From NCBI GenBank assembly GCA_944412495.1, contig CALYBL010000029.1, forward strand, positions 1 through 64,000: DNA of 64,000 nucleotides, written 5' to 3'. The stretch's first letter is position 1, and each line of letters starts with the position of its first letter. Below the pieces are notes generated by a model, which worked only from the letters and a program-made list of their open reading frames with translations, had not been told where the DNA came from and ran no database searches. Shown here piece after piece: positions 17,144-26,554 of the stretch. The stretch comes from an uncultured Clostridia bacterium. Lineage in GTDB: Bacteria; Bacillota; Clostridia; Oscillospirales; Acutalibacteraceae. Made by a program: the position numbers and the translations under genes.

Positions 17144-18253
17144 TCAGTCAAGCAGCTTATTCATCGACGGCAGCGGCCTTTTCGACGCGTGCTTTATTTC
17201 AGCGATAATCCAAAGCAGAAGCGGCACTCCTATCTGAAGCGGCAGAGAAAGATACGGATATTTTCTAATAAAATCAAACATTTCAGTCGTATTGTCAAAC
17301 AGCGTCATTGAGAGCGCAAGCGCTGCAAGCCCGACCGGCACCACGACGCTTCTGTAATCCTTAACCTTTAAAAGCCTTGCAGAGCCCTTTGCCGCGGCTA
17401 TGAGGCAAACCGCCGTCTTGGTGATGCCGGCGAAGACAAAGTAATATGATATTACAGCTTCTATCCTCTCAAAAAACACGCTAAGGCTTGCCATTCTCGC
17501 GGCGGCATATGACGGGAACACAGCACTCTCCATGGTGCTCTGCCCGAGTACGCACAAATTTTTGAAAAACACAAGCAGCATAAGCATTATGCTGACAGCT
17601 ATGCTTATCATAAATATTTTATATGAGCCGTTCCCCTTTTTTATCGAATCGCCCAGCGCCAAAAACATGACAATGTCACCGAACGGAAGGGCCAGCAGCG
17701 AAACTGAGCCCGCAAATATATTTTCAAAGCTGCTGTTAAATGCCGGAAAAAGATAGTCAAAATTATATTCCTGCGATGTCATGAGAAAAGCAATGGCTAT
17801 AAGCACAAACAGCAGTACTATGATTGCAAGCGACCATCTGCCAAGAGCGCTCTCTCCGCTTTTTGCAAGGTATACGGCGGTAAGTATTATACCCGCTGCT
17901 ATTACTATAAAGGGAGTACTCCAAAGCGTTATTATCTGAAAAAAGCGTGCGTAATTCTGCACAACCATCGCCGATATTAAAACGGCGTAAAGCGAAAAAA
18001 CAATGGTGCCTATTATTCCTCCCGCTCTTCCGAAAGCATCAGAAAACATAAAAAAGATGTCCTGTTCCGGATAAAGCTTTACAAGCCTTGCAAACATCAG
18101 CCCAACCGGTATCATTATGGCAAAGGCGATGAGTATGGACAGCCACGAATCCTGCTTTGCGTTAAACGGCGAGCCAAGCAGAAGGTAGTTGCCCAAAATC
18201 ATTATAAACAGCACCGAAAAGGCGTTTCTCACGGTAATAAAGGATTTATTCAT
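17144..18253 (-). CDS. spore germination receptor B subunit (GerAB family)
   Basis: This 369-residue APC-type permease has about ten helices and is the ligand-binding subunit of a GerA-type germinant receptor in the inner spore membrane. Length and hydrophobic pattern match GerAB/GerKB. It is the last gene of the A-C-D-B operon and lies 22 bp behind the small D gene. The germinant it senses, probably an amino acid or sugar, cannot be read from sequence. Confidence 0.88.
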   Translation of the reverse strand: MNKSFITVRNAFSVLFIMILGNYLLLGSPFNAKQDSWLSILIAFAIMIPVGLMFARLVKLYPEQDIFFMFSDAFGRAGGIIGTIVFSLYAVLISAMVVQNYARFFQIITLWSTPFIVIAAGIILTAVYLAKSGESALGRWSLAIIVLLFVLIAIAFLMTSQEYNFDYLFPAFNSSFENIFAGSVSLLALPFGDIVMFLALGDSIKKGNGSYKIFMISIAVSIMLMLLVFFKNLCVLGQSTMESAVFPSYAAARMASLSVFFERIEAVISYYFVFAGITKTAVCLIAAAKGSARLLKVKDYRSVVVPVGLAALALSMTLFDNTTEMFDFIRKYPYLSLPLQIGVPLLLWIIAEIKHASKRPLPSMNKLLD

Positions 18254-18275
18254 GCTTCCACATTCCTTTGTTCAG

Positions 18276-18500
18276 CTAAAAATGCAAGCCCGCGACATCC
18301 TCAAGCAGATAGGACAGCAGCTCATAAGGGCCCGGCAGAAGAATATTCGATACGGCAAATATTACTATGATAAAGCTTAATGAAGCGCATATCGAATAGA
18401 AAATTATAATTTTTTTATCTATACGCTGCTTTCGCACAGCTGGTATAAAATCTATTATTATAACTGCCGCAAATATAATGATGGTCAAAAACAAAGCCAT
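18276..18500 (-). CDS. small germination receptor D-type subunit
   Basis: This 74-residue protein has two predicted membrane helices (about 2-18 and 31-54) separated by a basic turn (VRKQRIDKK). Some Bacillus GerA-type operons encode such a two-helix D subunit that tunes receptor output. The position between the C and B genes of an otherwise standard operon supports the same role here. An AAAGG site lies about 14 bp before the ATG, which is rather far. Confidence 0.65.
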   Translation of the reverse strand: MALFLTIIIFAAVIIIDFIPAVRKQRIDKKIIIFYSICASLSFIIVIFAVSNILLPGPYELLSYLLEDVAGLHF

Positions 18501-18659
18501 ATAAATTCACATAGCCTTTCTGGCTACAAAATCGCGTTGTTCCCTGCCCTTGCCCGTAGCCTGACAAGGTATGATTTAGTTTTGCCGTTTCATCATTCTC
18601 ATGCGGCAAATTTGCATCAATATAATAGTTCAGCGCAGTCTTCGCTATATTCCTCTATG

Positions 18660-19793
18660 TCAGCTGATGAAGCTTGTATTTGTAAAATTAATATCAACGT
18701 CAACGAATATTTCGGCTTCTTTAAGCATAGTCTCCCAGCGGTCCTTTATCTGCTCCCAGTATTCGGGAGCGTCGCGGTATATATGATTGGCAAAGCCGAG
18801 CACATCGACACCGTACTCCTGACGTGACTTATCGGTCAGCTCATAAATTTTTTTGCTTATATGCTCCTCGCATTCCCGCCTGAACATCTCAAAGCCGCCG
18901 GCGTGGTCCACATCAGCGCTGCTGTAGACCTCTCTGACCGACGCGTCAAAGCTCACATTAACGCTGAGCCTTAACGCTTCGTTCTCCTTTATGTCATAGG
19001 AAATGGCCGACCTGTTGTTCGTTATCGATATCGAGGTATTAAAGCTGCTGCTCTCGTCTATGGCAAAGGAAAATGTTGCATTGTTCAAAATATCCGCCGC
19101 CATCTGGTAATACTCAGCATACTCCTGGTCAAGATAGCCCACAAGCCTTGAGTCCTTTATGAGTGCCATGCCATCTATTACCGGACTGTCCTCCTTTACC
19201 GAAAAAGCAGGCAGCACTATGTCCGCTGAGTCGTTTATCTGATTATATATTTTATAAAGGTTTGACTTTTTGCCTGAGCTTACATTGTTGCCTATTTCAT
19301 CTATAAGCTCATTAATTTCAGCTGATACTACACTGCTCATTCCCTCGCCCGGCTTTATTATTTTTTCTGCACTTTCGGCACGTGAAATTATTACATACAC
19401 GCTTTCTCTTATATCGGTGCTTCGTATGCAGCTTTCTATTATATTTGCAATTCCCTCATCGGACGCTATCCCGCTGCTTATGCATATAATCTGCATATCC
19501 GGGAAATACAGTTCCTTTACTATCTGAGTCTTAGTTTTGTTGAATGCGTCAAAGATAGTTGTCCCTTCAAGCTGTATTATCTGGGTCTTTACGCTGTTCT
19601 CCTGAACCGACATCGAAAAATCTATTGCCTCAAGCGACACCTTATAGCCCGAGTCGTCGGAGGCTTTATCTATCGCCATGCCGGCAACAAGCGTAAGGTC
19701 GTCTATCTTTTTATAGTCCCAGCAGCCGGTAAGCAGAACGCATATGATTGCCAGCGAAACGGCTATGCTTGTCAGTCTTATGCCTGTTTTCAT
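18660..19793 (-). CDS. spore germination receptor C subunit (Ger(x)C lipoprotein)
   Basis: This 377-residue lipoprotein has signal peptide and lipobox LLTGC (Cys24) followed by WDYKKIDDL, the hallmark start of Ger(x)C proteins. A three-domain ectodomain follows. It anchors to the inner spore membrane and is required for assembly of the A and B subunits. It begins 6 bp after gerA, with AAAGGAA before the ATG. A 159-bp gap separates it from the D gene. Confidence 0.92.
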   Translation of the reverse strand: MKTGIRLTSIAVSLAIICVLLTGCWDYKKIDDLTLVAGMAIDKASDDSGYKVSLEAIDFSMSVQENSVKTQIIQLEGTTIFDAFNKTKTQIVKELYFPDMQIICISSGIASDEGIANIIESCIRSTDIRESVYVIISRAESAEKIIKPGEGMSSVVSAEINELIDEIGNNVSSGKKSNLYKIYNQINDSADIVLPAFSVKEDSPVIDGMALIKDSRLVGYLDQEYAEYYQMAADILNNATFSFAIDESSSFNTSISITNNRSAISYDIKENEALRLSVNVSFDASVREVYSSADVDHAGGFEMFRRECEEHISKKIYELTDKSRQEYGVDVLGFANHIYRDAPEYWEQIKDRWETMLKEAEIFVDVDINFTNTSFIS

Positions 19794-19799
19794 AGCTGT

Positions 19800-21329
19800 C
19801 TATTCCTTTCTTGCCATGCGCGTATGATTTTGGCTTAAGCCCTTAGGCCGTGTTTTCATTGCCGTCCACGGCGCCCTTATTAAAATGTCCTTTATATGCT
19901 GCAGCTTCATATTGCCTGAGAGGCGTATCTGCGAAGCGCCGAAGGAGGTCAGGTTAATTATCTGTATTATAAAGAAGGAAAGGCAGACTATTACACCAAA
20001 AAAGCCTAATATTCCGGCAAATATCAGGAATATATATTTATACATAAACGCCGATGCATTGAGCTTTGGAGTAAGCAGGTTTGTAAGTCCGGTAAAGGCC
20101 ACCACAATAATCAGCGGCGCCGATACGAATTTTGCCTCTACCGCCGCCTGCCCTATTACCAGTGCGCCGACTATGCTCAGAGTCTGTCCCACGCTCGACG
20201 GTGTTCTCACACCCGTCTCTTTCAGCAGGTCGAATATTATAAGCATTATTACCGCCTCAAGCGCCGCCGGAAGAGGGACGTTCTGCTGTGCGCTCGCTAT
20301 GTTAAGTGTAAGCGCCGGAGGCAGTATCTCTATCTGATAAGCGATTATTGATATATATATCGCAGGAGTCAGCACAGTAAGAAAATAGCCTATAATTCTC
20401 AGTATTCGTGCGAAGGTGGTATATAAAAAATTGAGATAATAGTCCTCGTTGCTCTGGAAATTTTCTATAAATAAATACGGCGCCGTCAGCACGACGGGCG
20501 TACCGTCCACTATAATTGCTATGCGTCCCTCAAGCAGCTTGCCTGCTACAACGTCGGGGCGCTCGGTAAAGCCTACAGTTTTATACGGAGACATCTTTTT
20601 GTCCTTTATAAGCTCGGCTATATAGTTTGTGTCTAACACTCCGTCTATATCTATAGTGCCAAGCCTGCGCTTTACTTCGTTCAGCACGCTTCTGTCCACA
20701 AGGCTGTCGATATAGCAGACGCAAATCTTGGTTTTTGTGCGTCGGCCAAGTGTGGAAAACTCCACTTTAAATTCGTTTGTGCGCAGCTTGCGGTGCAGCA
20801 TGGAGAGATTGGTCATTATGGCCTCATTAAAGCCTTCCTTAGGGCCGTTGAGTATGTTTTCACCCTCCGGCTCGGCTATTGCGCGCAGCGTAAAGCCCTT
20901 GGTTTCAAGTAAAAATGCATAGTCAATCCCGTCTGCCAGCAGCAGAGTATCGCCGTAGGTCAGCGATTCTATTATTTCCTCTATGCTGTCTACACGCTTA
21001 ACACTGTTTACATACAGCAGCTGCTTAACCGATTCCTCGCAAATGCTTCCGTCAGACATTGCATCAGACTCAGTAAGCGGCATTACAACGTGCTGATTTA
21101 CATTTATGCCGTTTGTCAGTCCGTCAAGGAAAAATATGCAGAAGCGGCCGGCACCGTGCTTGTTTTGTATATCCCGCACACGCAGCGTTCCGACATTTTT
21201 AAAAAGCTCTAAAAACAGCTCCTTATTTTCATCAAGAGATGTGCCAAGCTTTATATTATCCGTCCGGCCGTGGTTAAGCTGCCTTACCTTTCTTTCAAGC
21301 TTTTCCTGCTTCTTTTCATTCTTATGCAT
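19800..21329 (-). CDS. spore germination receptor A subunit (GerAA family)
   Basis: This 509-residue protein has a long hydrophilic N-terminal domain (to about 290) followed by about five helices, including ILPPALTLNIASAQQN and the conserved KETGVRTP loop. The GerAA subunit is part of the germinant receptor and is thought to form an ion channel. It is the first gene of the operon, with GGAGAG before the ATG. A sigma-G promoter match lies about 35 bp upstream, as expected for a forespore gene. Confidence 0.93.
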   Translation of the reverse strand: MHKNEKKQEKLERKVRQLNHGRTDNIKLGTSLDENKELFLELFKNVGTLRVRDIQNKHGAGRFCIFFLDGLTNGINVNQHVVMPLTESDAMSDGSICEESVKQLLYVNSVKRVDSIEEIIESLTYGDTLLLADGIDYAFLLETKGFTLRAIAEPEGENILNGPKEGFNEAIMTNLSMLHRKLRTNEFKVEFSTLGRRTKTKICVCYIDSLVDRSVLNEVKRRLGTIDIDGVLDTNYIAELIKDKKMSPYKTVGFTERPDVVAGKLLEGRIAIIVDGTPVVLTAPYLFIENFQSNEDYYLNFLYTTFARILRIIGYFLTVLTPAIYISIIAYQIEILPPALTLNIASAQQNVPLPAALEAVIMLIIFDLLKETGVRTPSSVGQTLSIVGALVIGQAAVEAKFVSAPLIIVVAFTGLTNLLTPKLNASAFMYKYIFLIFAGILGFFGVIVCLSFFIIQIINLTSFGASQIRLSGNMKLQHIKDILIRAPWTAMKTRPKGLSQNHTRMARKE

Positions 21330-21361
21330 GACTTCACTCTCCGCGGCATTTACTTGTTACT

Positions 21362-21391
21362 TATTATGGCTTTGCAAATTTTAATTATTCC
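21362..21391 (-). promoter_or_regulatory. sigma-G promoter of the germination operon
   Basis: On the minus strand GAATA (within 21386-21391), 17 bp, CATAATA (21362-21368). This fits the forespore sigma-G pattern gHATR-17/18-CATnHTA. Confidence 0.7.
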
Positions 21392-21433
21392 ATTATTCGG
21401 CGTTTTGATTTATAATTGCCTTGGTGATATATT

Positions 21434-22114
21434 ATGACGGATATACGAGAGGAGCTTTTGAGCCTCAGAGACGAAAAATACCGCGTTTTTACCTCGTCAC
21501 TGCTGCCCGGCGTGGAAAATATTATCGGCGTAAGGCTGCCGGAAATCAAAAAAATCGCTGCACGGCTTGCAAAAAGCGAAGAAGGTTATTCGATGCCGGA
21601 AAATCCGTATTTTGAGGAAGTAATGCTCTGCGGCATGGTGACCGGGCTTAAAAAGGAAAATATCCACGATAAAATTAAAGCGGCTGAGAGCTTTCTGCCT
21701 CACATAAACAACTGGTCGGTTTGCGACAGCTTTTGCAGCTGCTTCAAATTCAGCAAAACAGATGCTCCGCTGCTTTTTGACTTTATAGGCCGGTACGTTT
21801 CCTCAAAAAGCGAGTTTTACGTCCGCTTTGCCGCCGTCATGCTGCTCAAATATTTTATAAATGATGAATATATCGGCAAAACTCTTTCGGCACTGTGGCA
21901 AATGCAGCATCCGGGATATTATGCAAAAATGGCACAGGCGTGGGCAATATCAATGTGCTTTGTAAAATATCCGGAACGCACCGGGCATTACCTTTTGTCA
22001 CTGCCGCTCGACGATTTTACCTACGACTCTGCGCTGCAGAAAATACTCGACTCACGCTCGCCGACACCGCAGCAGAAGGATATGATACGAGCGATGAAGA
22101 GAAAGCGCCTATGA
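21434..22114 (+). CDS. AlkD-like DNA alkylation repair protein
   Basis: This 226-residue HEAT-like repeat protein is of the AlkC/AlkD superfamily, with LPEIKKIAARLAK at the N-terminus and NNWSVCDSFC and YVRFAAVMLLKYF in the middle, as in AlkD. AlkD removes positively charged alkylated bases (3-methyladenine, 7-methylguanine). Repair of alkylated DNA in dormant spores would fit its place beside a germination operon, but that is only inference. The ribosome site (GGTGA) is weak. Confidence 0.85.
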   Translation: MTDIREELLSLRDEKYRVFTSSLLPGVENIIGVRLPEIKKIAARLAKSEEGYSMPENPYFEEVMLCGMVTGLKKENIHDKIKAAESFLPHINNWSVCDSFCSCFKFSKTDAPLLFDFIGRYVSSKSEFYVRFAAVMLLKYFINDEYIGKTLSALWQMQHPGYYAKMAQAWAISMCFVKYPERTGHYLLSLPLDDFTYDSALQKILDSRSPTPQQKDMIRAMKRKRL

Positions 22115-22340
22115 GCAGCCAATTCAGGATAAATTTATCTCTTCAATGGCTTTATTTAACGATATCTGTTAATGGTATTCTAAACAGGCGTCTTGGGATA
22201 TATTTATTGAATATATGAATCGAAGCTCATATTCTGCTTTTGGAAGCCGGCCGTAAACAGGATTTTTTGTATATTTTTCGGATAATTCGTCAAAATGCGC
22301 AAATTTACAAAGGCTTTGGGTTTTATTTCGGCGGCCTTTA

Positions 22341-22349
22341 TGATATAAT
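22341..22349 (+). promoter_or_regulatory. extended -10 promoter of nfeD-stomatin
   Basis: TG-A-TATAAT is an extended -10 box 28 bp before the start; no good -35 is visible. Confidence 0.5.
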
Positions 22350-22376
22350 TAGTTTATAAGGTTGGGGGTGTATTAT

Positions 22377-22811
22377 ATGGATGTTTTTGCAATAATATGG
22401 CTGGTAGCCGCTGTGCTCTTCCTCATAATAGAGGCATTATCCGTGCAGCTTATTTCGATATGGCTTGCGGGCGGCGCTCTTGTCGCAATGGTCACTGCGC
22501 TCTTCCATGTGGATTTCTGGGTACAGGTGCTTATCTTTGCGGTCGTATCGCTGATTCTTATTGTACTCACCCGGCCGCTGGCAAAGCGTTTGCTCAACAG
22601 AAGGGTCGAGGCTACAAACGCCGACAGGAGCATAGGCAGAGAGGCCACCGTCACGTCTGAGATAAATAATATCTTGGGACAGGGTCAGGTCAATCTGTCC
22701 GGGCAGATATGGTCGGCGCGGTCGTCCGACGGTGAAATCATAAAGGAGGGTGAAACGGTAACGGTAGAAAAAATTGACGGCGTTAAACTTATTGTAAAAA
22801 AATTAGTTTAA
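22377..22811 (+). CDS. NfeD-like membrane protein
   Basis: This 144-residue protein has an N-terminal hydrophobic hairpin region (three segments, residues 3-66) and a C-terminal OB-fold domain (about 85-144), the short NfeD type. NfeD proteins partner stomatin/SPFH proteins in membrane microdomains; the SPFH gene follows 18 bp downstream. The ATG at 22377 follows GGGGGTG. Confidence 0.88.
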   Translation: MDVFAIIWLVAAVLFLIIEALSVQLISIWLAGGALVAMVTALFHVDFWVQVLIFAVVSLILIVLTRPLAKRLLNRRVEATNADRSIGREATVTSEINNILGQGQVNLSGQIWSARSSDGEIIKEGETVTVEKIDGVKLIVKKLV

Positions 22812-22829
22812 TCTGAAAGGGGTATTATT

Positions 22830-23780
22830 ATGGAGTGGCTTATAGCCGTAATTGTGATTCTTGTGCTTTTGATAATTGTTATCATTGCCAATATAAAAAT
22901 AGTGCCGCAGGCAAGCGCATATGTCGTTGAAAGGCTCGGCGCCTACCGCGCCACGTGGACCACAGGACTGCATCTCAAGATTCCGTTTATTGAGCGTGTT
23001 GCAAAGCGCGTTTCGCTCAAGGAGCAGGTTGTCGACTTCCCTCCTCAGCCAGTCATAACGAAGGACAACGTTACAATGCAGATAGACACGGTCGTATTTT
23101 ATCAGATAACCGACCCCAAGCTCTTTACCTACGGTGTTGAACGTCCGCTCTCCGCCATAGAAAACCTTACCGCCACCACTCTGCGAAACATCATAGGCGA
23201 GATGGAGCTTGACCATACGCTCACCTCGCGCGACACCATAAACGCCAAAATACGCGTTATACTCGATGAGGCGACCGACTCATGGGGCATTAAGGTAAAC
23301 CGAGTCGAGCTTAAGAACATCCTGCCGCCGCGCGAAATTCAGGATGCCATGGAGAAGCAGATGAAGGCTGAGCGCGAACGCCGCGAAGCGATACTCAGGG
23401 CAGAGGGTGAAAAGAAGAGCCGCGTGCTCGTCGCCGAGGGTGAGAAGGAATCTATGATACTCGAGGCGGAGGCCGAAAAGCAGGCGGCAATTTTGAAAGC
23501 GGACGCCGTTAAGGAAGCCAAAATACGCGAGGCCGAGGGTGAGGCCAAGGCCATTGAGACGGTGCAGCGCGCCGTTGCCGACGGTATTGTTATGCTCAAT
23601 GAGGCAAATCCGCAGCAGAACGTGCTCACTATAAAGAGCCTTGATGCCTTTGCAAAGGCTGCGGACGGCAAGGCAACCAAGATAATCATTCCGTCTCAGA
23701 TTCAGAGCATTGCCGGGCTGGCCGCGTCGCTTAAGGAAATTGTATCCGACGATGCTGCAAAGCCTGACGCTGTGAAATAA
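22830..23780 (+). CDS. SPFH/stomatin-family protein (QmcA-like)
   Basis: This 316-residue protein has one N-terminal membrane helix (4-24), the band-7 domain (27-185, including the YVVERLGAYRATW and FPPQPVITKDNV motifs), then an Ala/Glu-rich coiled coil (about 180-245) made of AEGEKE-type repeats. It scaffolds membrane proteases or microdomains together with NfeD. AAAGGGG precedes the ATG. Confidence 0.92.
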   Translation: MEWLIAVIVILVLLIIVIIANIKIVPQASAYVVERLGAYRATWTTGLHLKIPFIERVAKRVSLKEQVVDFPPQPVITKDNVTMQIDTVVFYQITDPKLFTYGVERPLSAIENLTATTLRNIIGEMELDHTLTSRDTINAKIRVILDEATDSWGIKVNRVELKNILPPREIQDAMEKQMKAERERREAILRAEGEKKSRVLVAEGEKESMILEAEAEKQAAILKADAVKEAKIREAEGEAKAIETVQRAVADGIVMLNEANPQQNVLTIKSLDAFAKAADGKATKIIIPSQIQSIAGLAASLKEIVSDDAAKPDAVK

Positions 23781-23815
23781 TATTTTTGCGCTTTTGATTT
23801 CTATAAGCATATAAA

Positions 23816-23857
23816 GGGCGCGGCATAAATTACTGACTGAAATACTGCCGCGCCTTA
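23816..23857 (+). terminator. possible terminator after the stomatin gene
   Basis: An 11-bp GC-rich stem (23816-23826 with 23847-23857) has a 20-base loop and no clear T-run after it. Confidence 0.35.
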
Positions 23858-23912
23858 AGGATTTATAAATTCACGGAAGCTTTAAAGCTATAAATTTTAA
23901 GGAGATGTTTTA

Positions 23913-25100
23913 ATGGTTATAGAGCCAAAGGTAAAGGGATTTATATGCATAACAGCGCATCCTGACGGATGTGACGAAAACGTCCGCCGCGCGGTGGAGT
24001 ATTCTCTTGCCCATAAGGGTGAGAGTAAAGACGGCCCGAAAAATGTGCTTGTCATAGGTTCCTCCACAGGATACGGGCTTGCCTCGCGTATTACCGCCGC
24101 ATTCTCATTCGGTGCGGCGACGGTAGGCGTGGCGTATGAGCGCCCCTCCTCCGGCAAGAGGACGGCGTCTGCCGGATGGTACAACAATGCGGCGTTTGAA
24201 AAATATGCCGCCAAGCATTCTCTTCCCTTTGCCAGCCTGAACGGCGATGCCTTCTCCGACGAGATGAAGGTCCAGACCATGGAGGCGATAAGAAAGACGA
24301 TGCCGGGGCAAAAGCTCGACTTGATAGTTTACAGCGTCGCCGCTCCTAAGCGCACCGACCCGCACACCGGCGAAACATATTCCTCTGTATTAAAGCCGAT
24401 TGGTAAGCCATACTGTGAAAAAAGCGTGGACTTCCATACCGGCAAGATCTCCTCCGTATCTCTTGACCCGGCGACCGAGGAGGAAATAAGCGCCACAATA
24501 AAAGTAATGGGCGGCGAGGACTGGCTCATGTGGATAAACGCCCTTAAGGAAAATGACCTAATCGCTGAAAACGCAGTTACGCTCGCCTATTCATACATCG
24601 GGCCTGAGCTTACCCACGCCGTATACAAGGACGGCACGATAGGCAAAGCAAAGGATGATTTAGAGGAAAAGGCCCGCGAGATTGACAAGGCACTCTCATC
24701 CATCGGCGGCAAGGCATATATTTCTGTAAACAAGGCGCTTGTCACGCAGTCATCTGCGGCGATTCCTGTGGTACCGCTGTATATCTCGATACTCTACAGG
24801 CTGATGAAGGAAAACGGCACGCACGAAAACTGCATAATGCAGATGAACCGCCTTTTCCACCGCATTTATGACAGCAGCGATGTGAAATCCGTACCGGTTG
24901 ATGACTGCGGCCGCATAAGGATGGACGACCTCGAAATGGCGGAGGACATCCAGAGCAGGCTGAAGGATGTCTGGAGCGTTATATCCTCCGACAACATTGA
25001 CGAGCTGACGGACATCAAGGGCTACCGCGACGATTTTTATGCGCTGTTCGGCTTTGGTCTTGACAATGTGGATTACACAAGAGATATAACCGATTTTTAA
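23913..25100 (+). CDS. fabV: trans-2-enoyl-ACP/CoA reductase, FabV/Ter family
   Basis: This 395-residue NADH-dependent reductase reduces trans-2-enoyl thioesters. The N-terminal FICITAHPDGC, the NAD site GSSTGYGLASR (49-59), and the Y-x8-K pair Tyr238/Lys247 typical of FabV are all present. In Clostridia this family works either as enoyl-ACP reductase in fatty-acid synthesis (FabV, insensitive to triclosan) or as crotonyl-CoA reductase on the butyrate route (Ter). No fab or but genes are nearby to decide. AAGGAG precedes the ATG. Confidence 0.93.
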   Translation: MVIEPKVKGFICITAHPDGCDENVRRAVEYSLAHKGESKDGPKNVLVIGSSTGYGLASRITAAFSFGAATVGVAYERPSSGKRTASAGWYNNAAFEKYAAKHSLPFASLNGDAFSDEMKVQTMEAIRKTMPGQKLDLIVYSVAAPKRTDPHTGETYSSVLKPIGKPYCEKSVDFHTGKISSVSLDPATEEEISATIKVMGGEDWLMWINALKENDLIAENAVTLAYSYIGPELTHAVYKDGTIGKAKDDLEEKAREIDKALSSIGGKAYISVNKALVTQSSAAIPVVPLYISILYRLMKENGTHENCIMQMNRLFHRIYDSSDVKSVPVDDCGRIRMDDLEMAEDIQSRLKDVWSVISSDNIDELTDIKGYRDDFYALFGFGLDNVDYTRDITDF

Positions 25101-25128
25101 TAAAAGATCCGTACAAAGCATCACTAAA

Positions 25129-25158
25129 AAAGGCCACCGCTAATTCGGTGGCCTTTTG
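25129..25158 (+). terminator. terminator of fabV
   Basis: A perfect 12-bp stem (25129-25140 with 25147-25158) has a T-run in its right arm. Confidence 0.85.
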
Positions 25159-25385
25159 ACGTCTTGAACATTTCTTCAGCTTCAAATCGTTTCAAATAAA
25201 GCGTCTTATTTGCTATTCAAAAACAGAGAAAATGGCAAAATCCTATTCGCCTGACTATGGCACAGGATTAAATTTGGGCACATTATTTTGGATGGGCCGG
25301 ACAGTACTCATATGTGTAAAAAGCCTTATCAGGGAAGCTTGGCCTACAGCCGCGGCGCAAGCTTTGCTATCATGATGTTTGATAT

Positions 25386-26009
25386 TTATATGTCTATCTT
25401 CATGTCCTTATAGTAATACTCCATGTCCCGCTTACCAATCTCACGCATAACCTTACACGGGTTTCCCACTGCTACAACATTAGCGGGGATATCCTTCGTG
25501 ACAATGCTCCCGGCGCCTATTACCGAGTTATCGCCGATACTGACGCCCGGAAGTATCACGCTGCCTGCGCCAATCCACACATTGGCGCCTATTTTAATCG
25601 GAAGGTTGTACTGCGCCTGCTGAGAGCGCAGCTTCGGGTGTACCGGATGCCCGGCAGTGGCTATGGTTACGTTTGGCCCGAACATAGTATAATCACCAAC
25701 ATATAGCTCACAGTCGTCCACAAGGGTGAGGTTGAAATTGGCGTATATACTGCGGCCGAAATGAACGTATTTGCCGCCCCAGCTCGCATAAAACGGCGTT
25801 TCGATATGACAGCCCTCTCCTATTTCGGCAAACAGCTCCTTTAAAAGCTGCTGCTTTTTATCCTCTCGGCTGGGCGGAAGGCTGTTATATTCAAACACCT
25901 TATCCAAGCGCTTCGACTGCTCATTAAGCAGTGCTTCATCATTGCAGAAATACAGCCTGCCGGTCCTCATGCGTTCTTTTACTTCATCTAAAGTAAATTT
26001 TTTGTCCAT
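25386..26009 (-). CDS. maltose/galactoside-type O-acetyltransferase
   Basis: This 207-residue left-handed beta-helix acetyltransferase of the LacA/Maa group transfers acetyl from acetyl-CoA to a sugar hydroxyl. The N-terminal Mac domain (RMRTGRLYFCND) is present, His121 in TAGHP is the catalytic base, and hexapeptide repeats follow (IGANVWIGAGSVILPGV). Such enzymes may detoxify unused sugars. GGAGGAG precedes the ATG. It is a lone gene. Confidence 0.88.
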   Translation of the reverse strand: MDKKFTLDEVKERMRTGRLYFCNDEALLNEQSKRLDKVFEYNSLPPSREDKKQQLLKELFAEIGEGCHIETPFYASWGGKYVHFGRSIYANFNLTLVDDCELYVGDYTMFGPNVTIATAGHPVHPKLRSQQAQYNLPIKIGANVWIGAGSVILPGVSIGDNSVIGAGSIVTKDIPANVVAVGNPCKVMREIGKRDMEYYYKDMKIDI

Positions 26010-26554
26010 ACTTCTCCTCCTGCGGTGTTTTCAATTTGCTATTTATTGTCTCTAATATTTACATTGTCAATACAGTCATACAGTCGTCATCTGCTAATAC
26101 GGCGGCATGAGTTGAATCCTGTAGGGGCCTGCTGCCGGCAAACATCTTGAGCACTCTTGAACGAGATATCTCAAACTTTATTCCGCTTGCATCACCTGCC
26201 ACACAGCACGCAAACGGGATATAACCGTTCTAACGGCTGCCTTCTGTCATCCAAAGTTAGCGTCAAAGCCGTAGATTGTTGCCGGCACGCTTAGCTTGAG
26301 CCTAAAGCTATAGCTTTTTGTCTGGCAACAGATTATTGTTAGCAGCACGCTTCGCTAAAGCTTTTTATGTTGTCCCCGTAAAGCCGGACCCCTTTTGTTT
26401 AATCAGACAATAATCATAACCACCGGCAGAGCCGTGGTTTCACTAACTCAATAAAAGTCCGTCTGACATGCATATCTCGCACCATAAAAATGCAGACTGT
26501 TTTTACTCACGCTTTAAGCTGTGATTTGCTCTCCTCGGTAGGCCTAAGAATTAT
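26010..26554. other. intergenic DNA, probably decayed
   Basis: About 545 bp without a credible ORF. A GTTGCC...GGCAAC pair (about 26278-26327) encloses AGCTT-rich inverted segments. No transposase remains. Confidence 0.35.

Noticed and set aside
26270..26340. GTTGCC/GGCAAC pairing as an IS end
   Set aside because: No transposase, no target duplication and only six paired bases.
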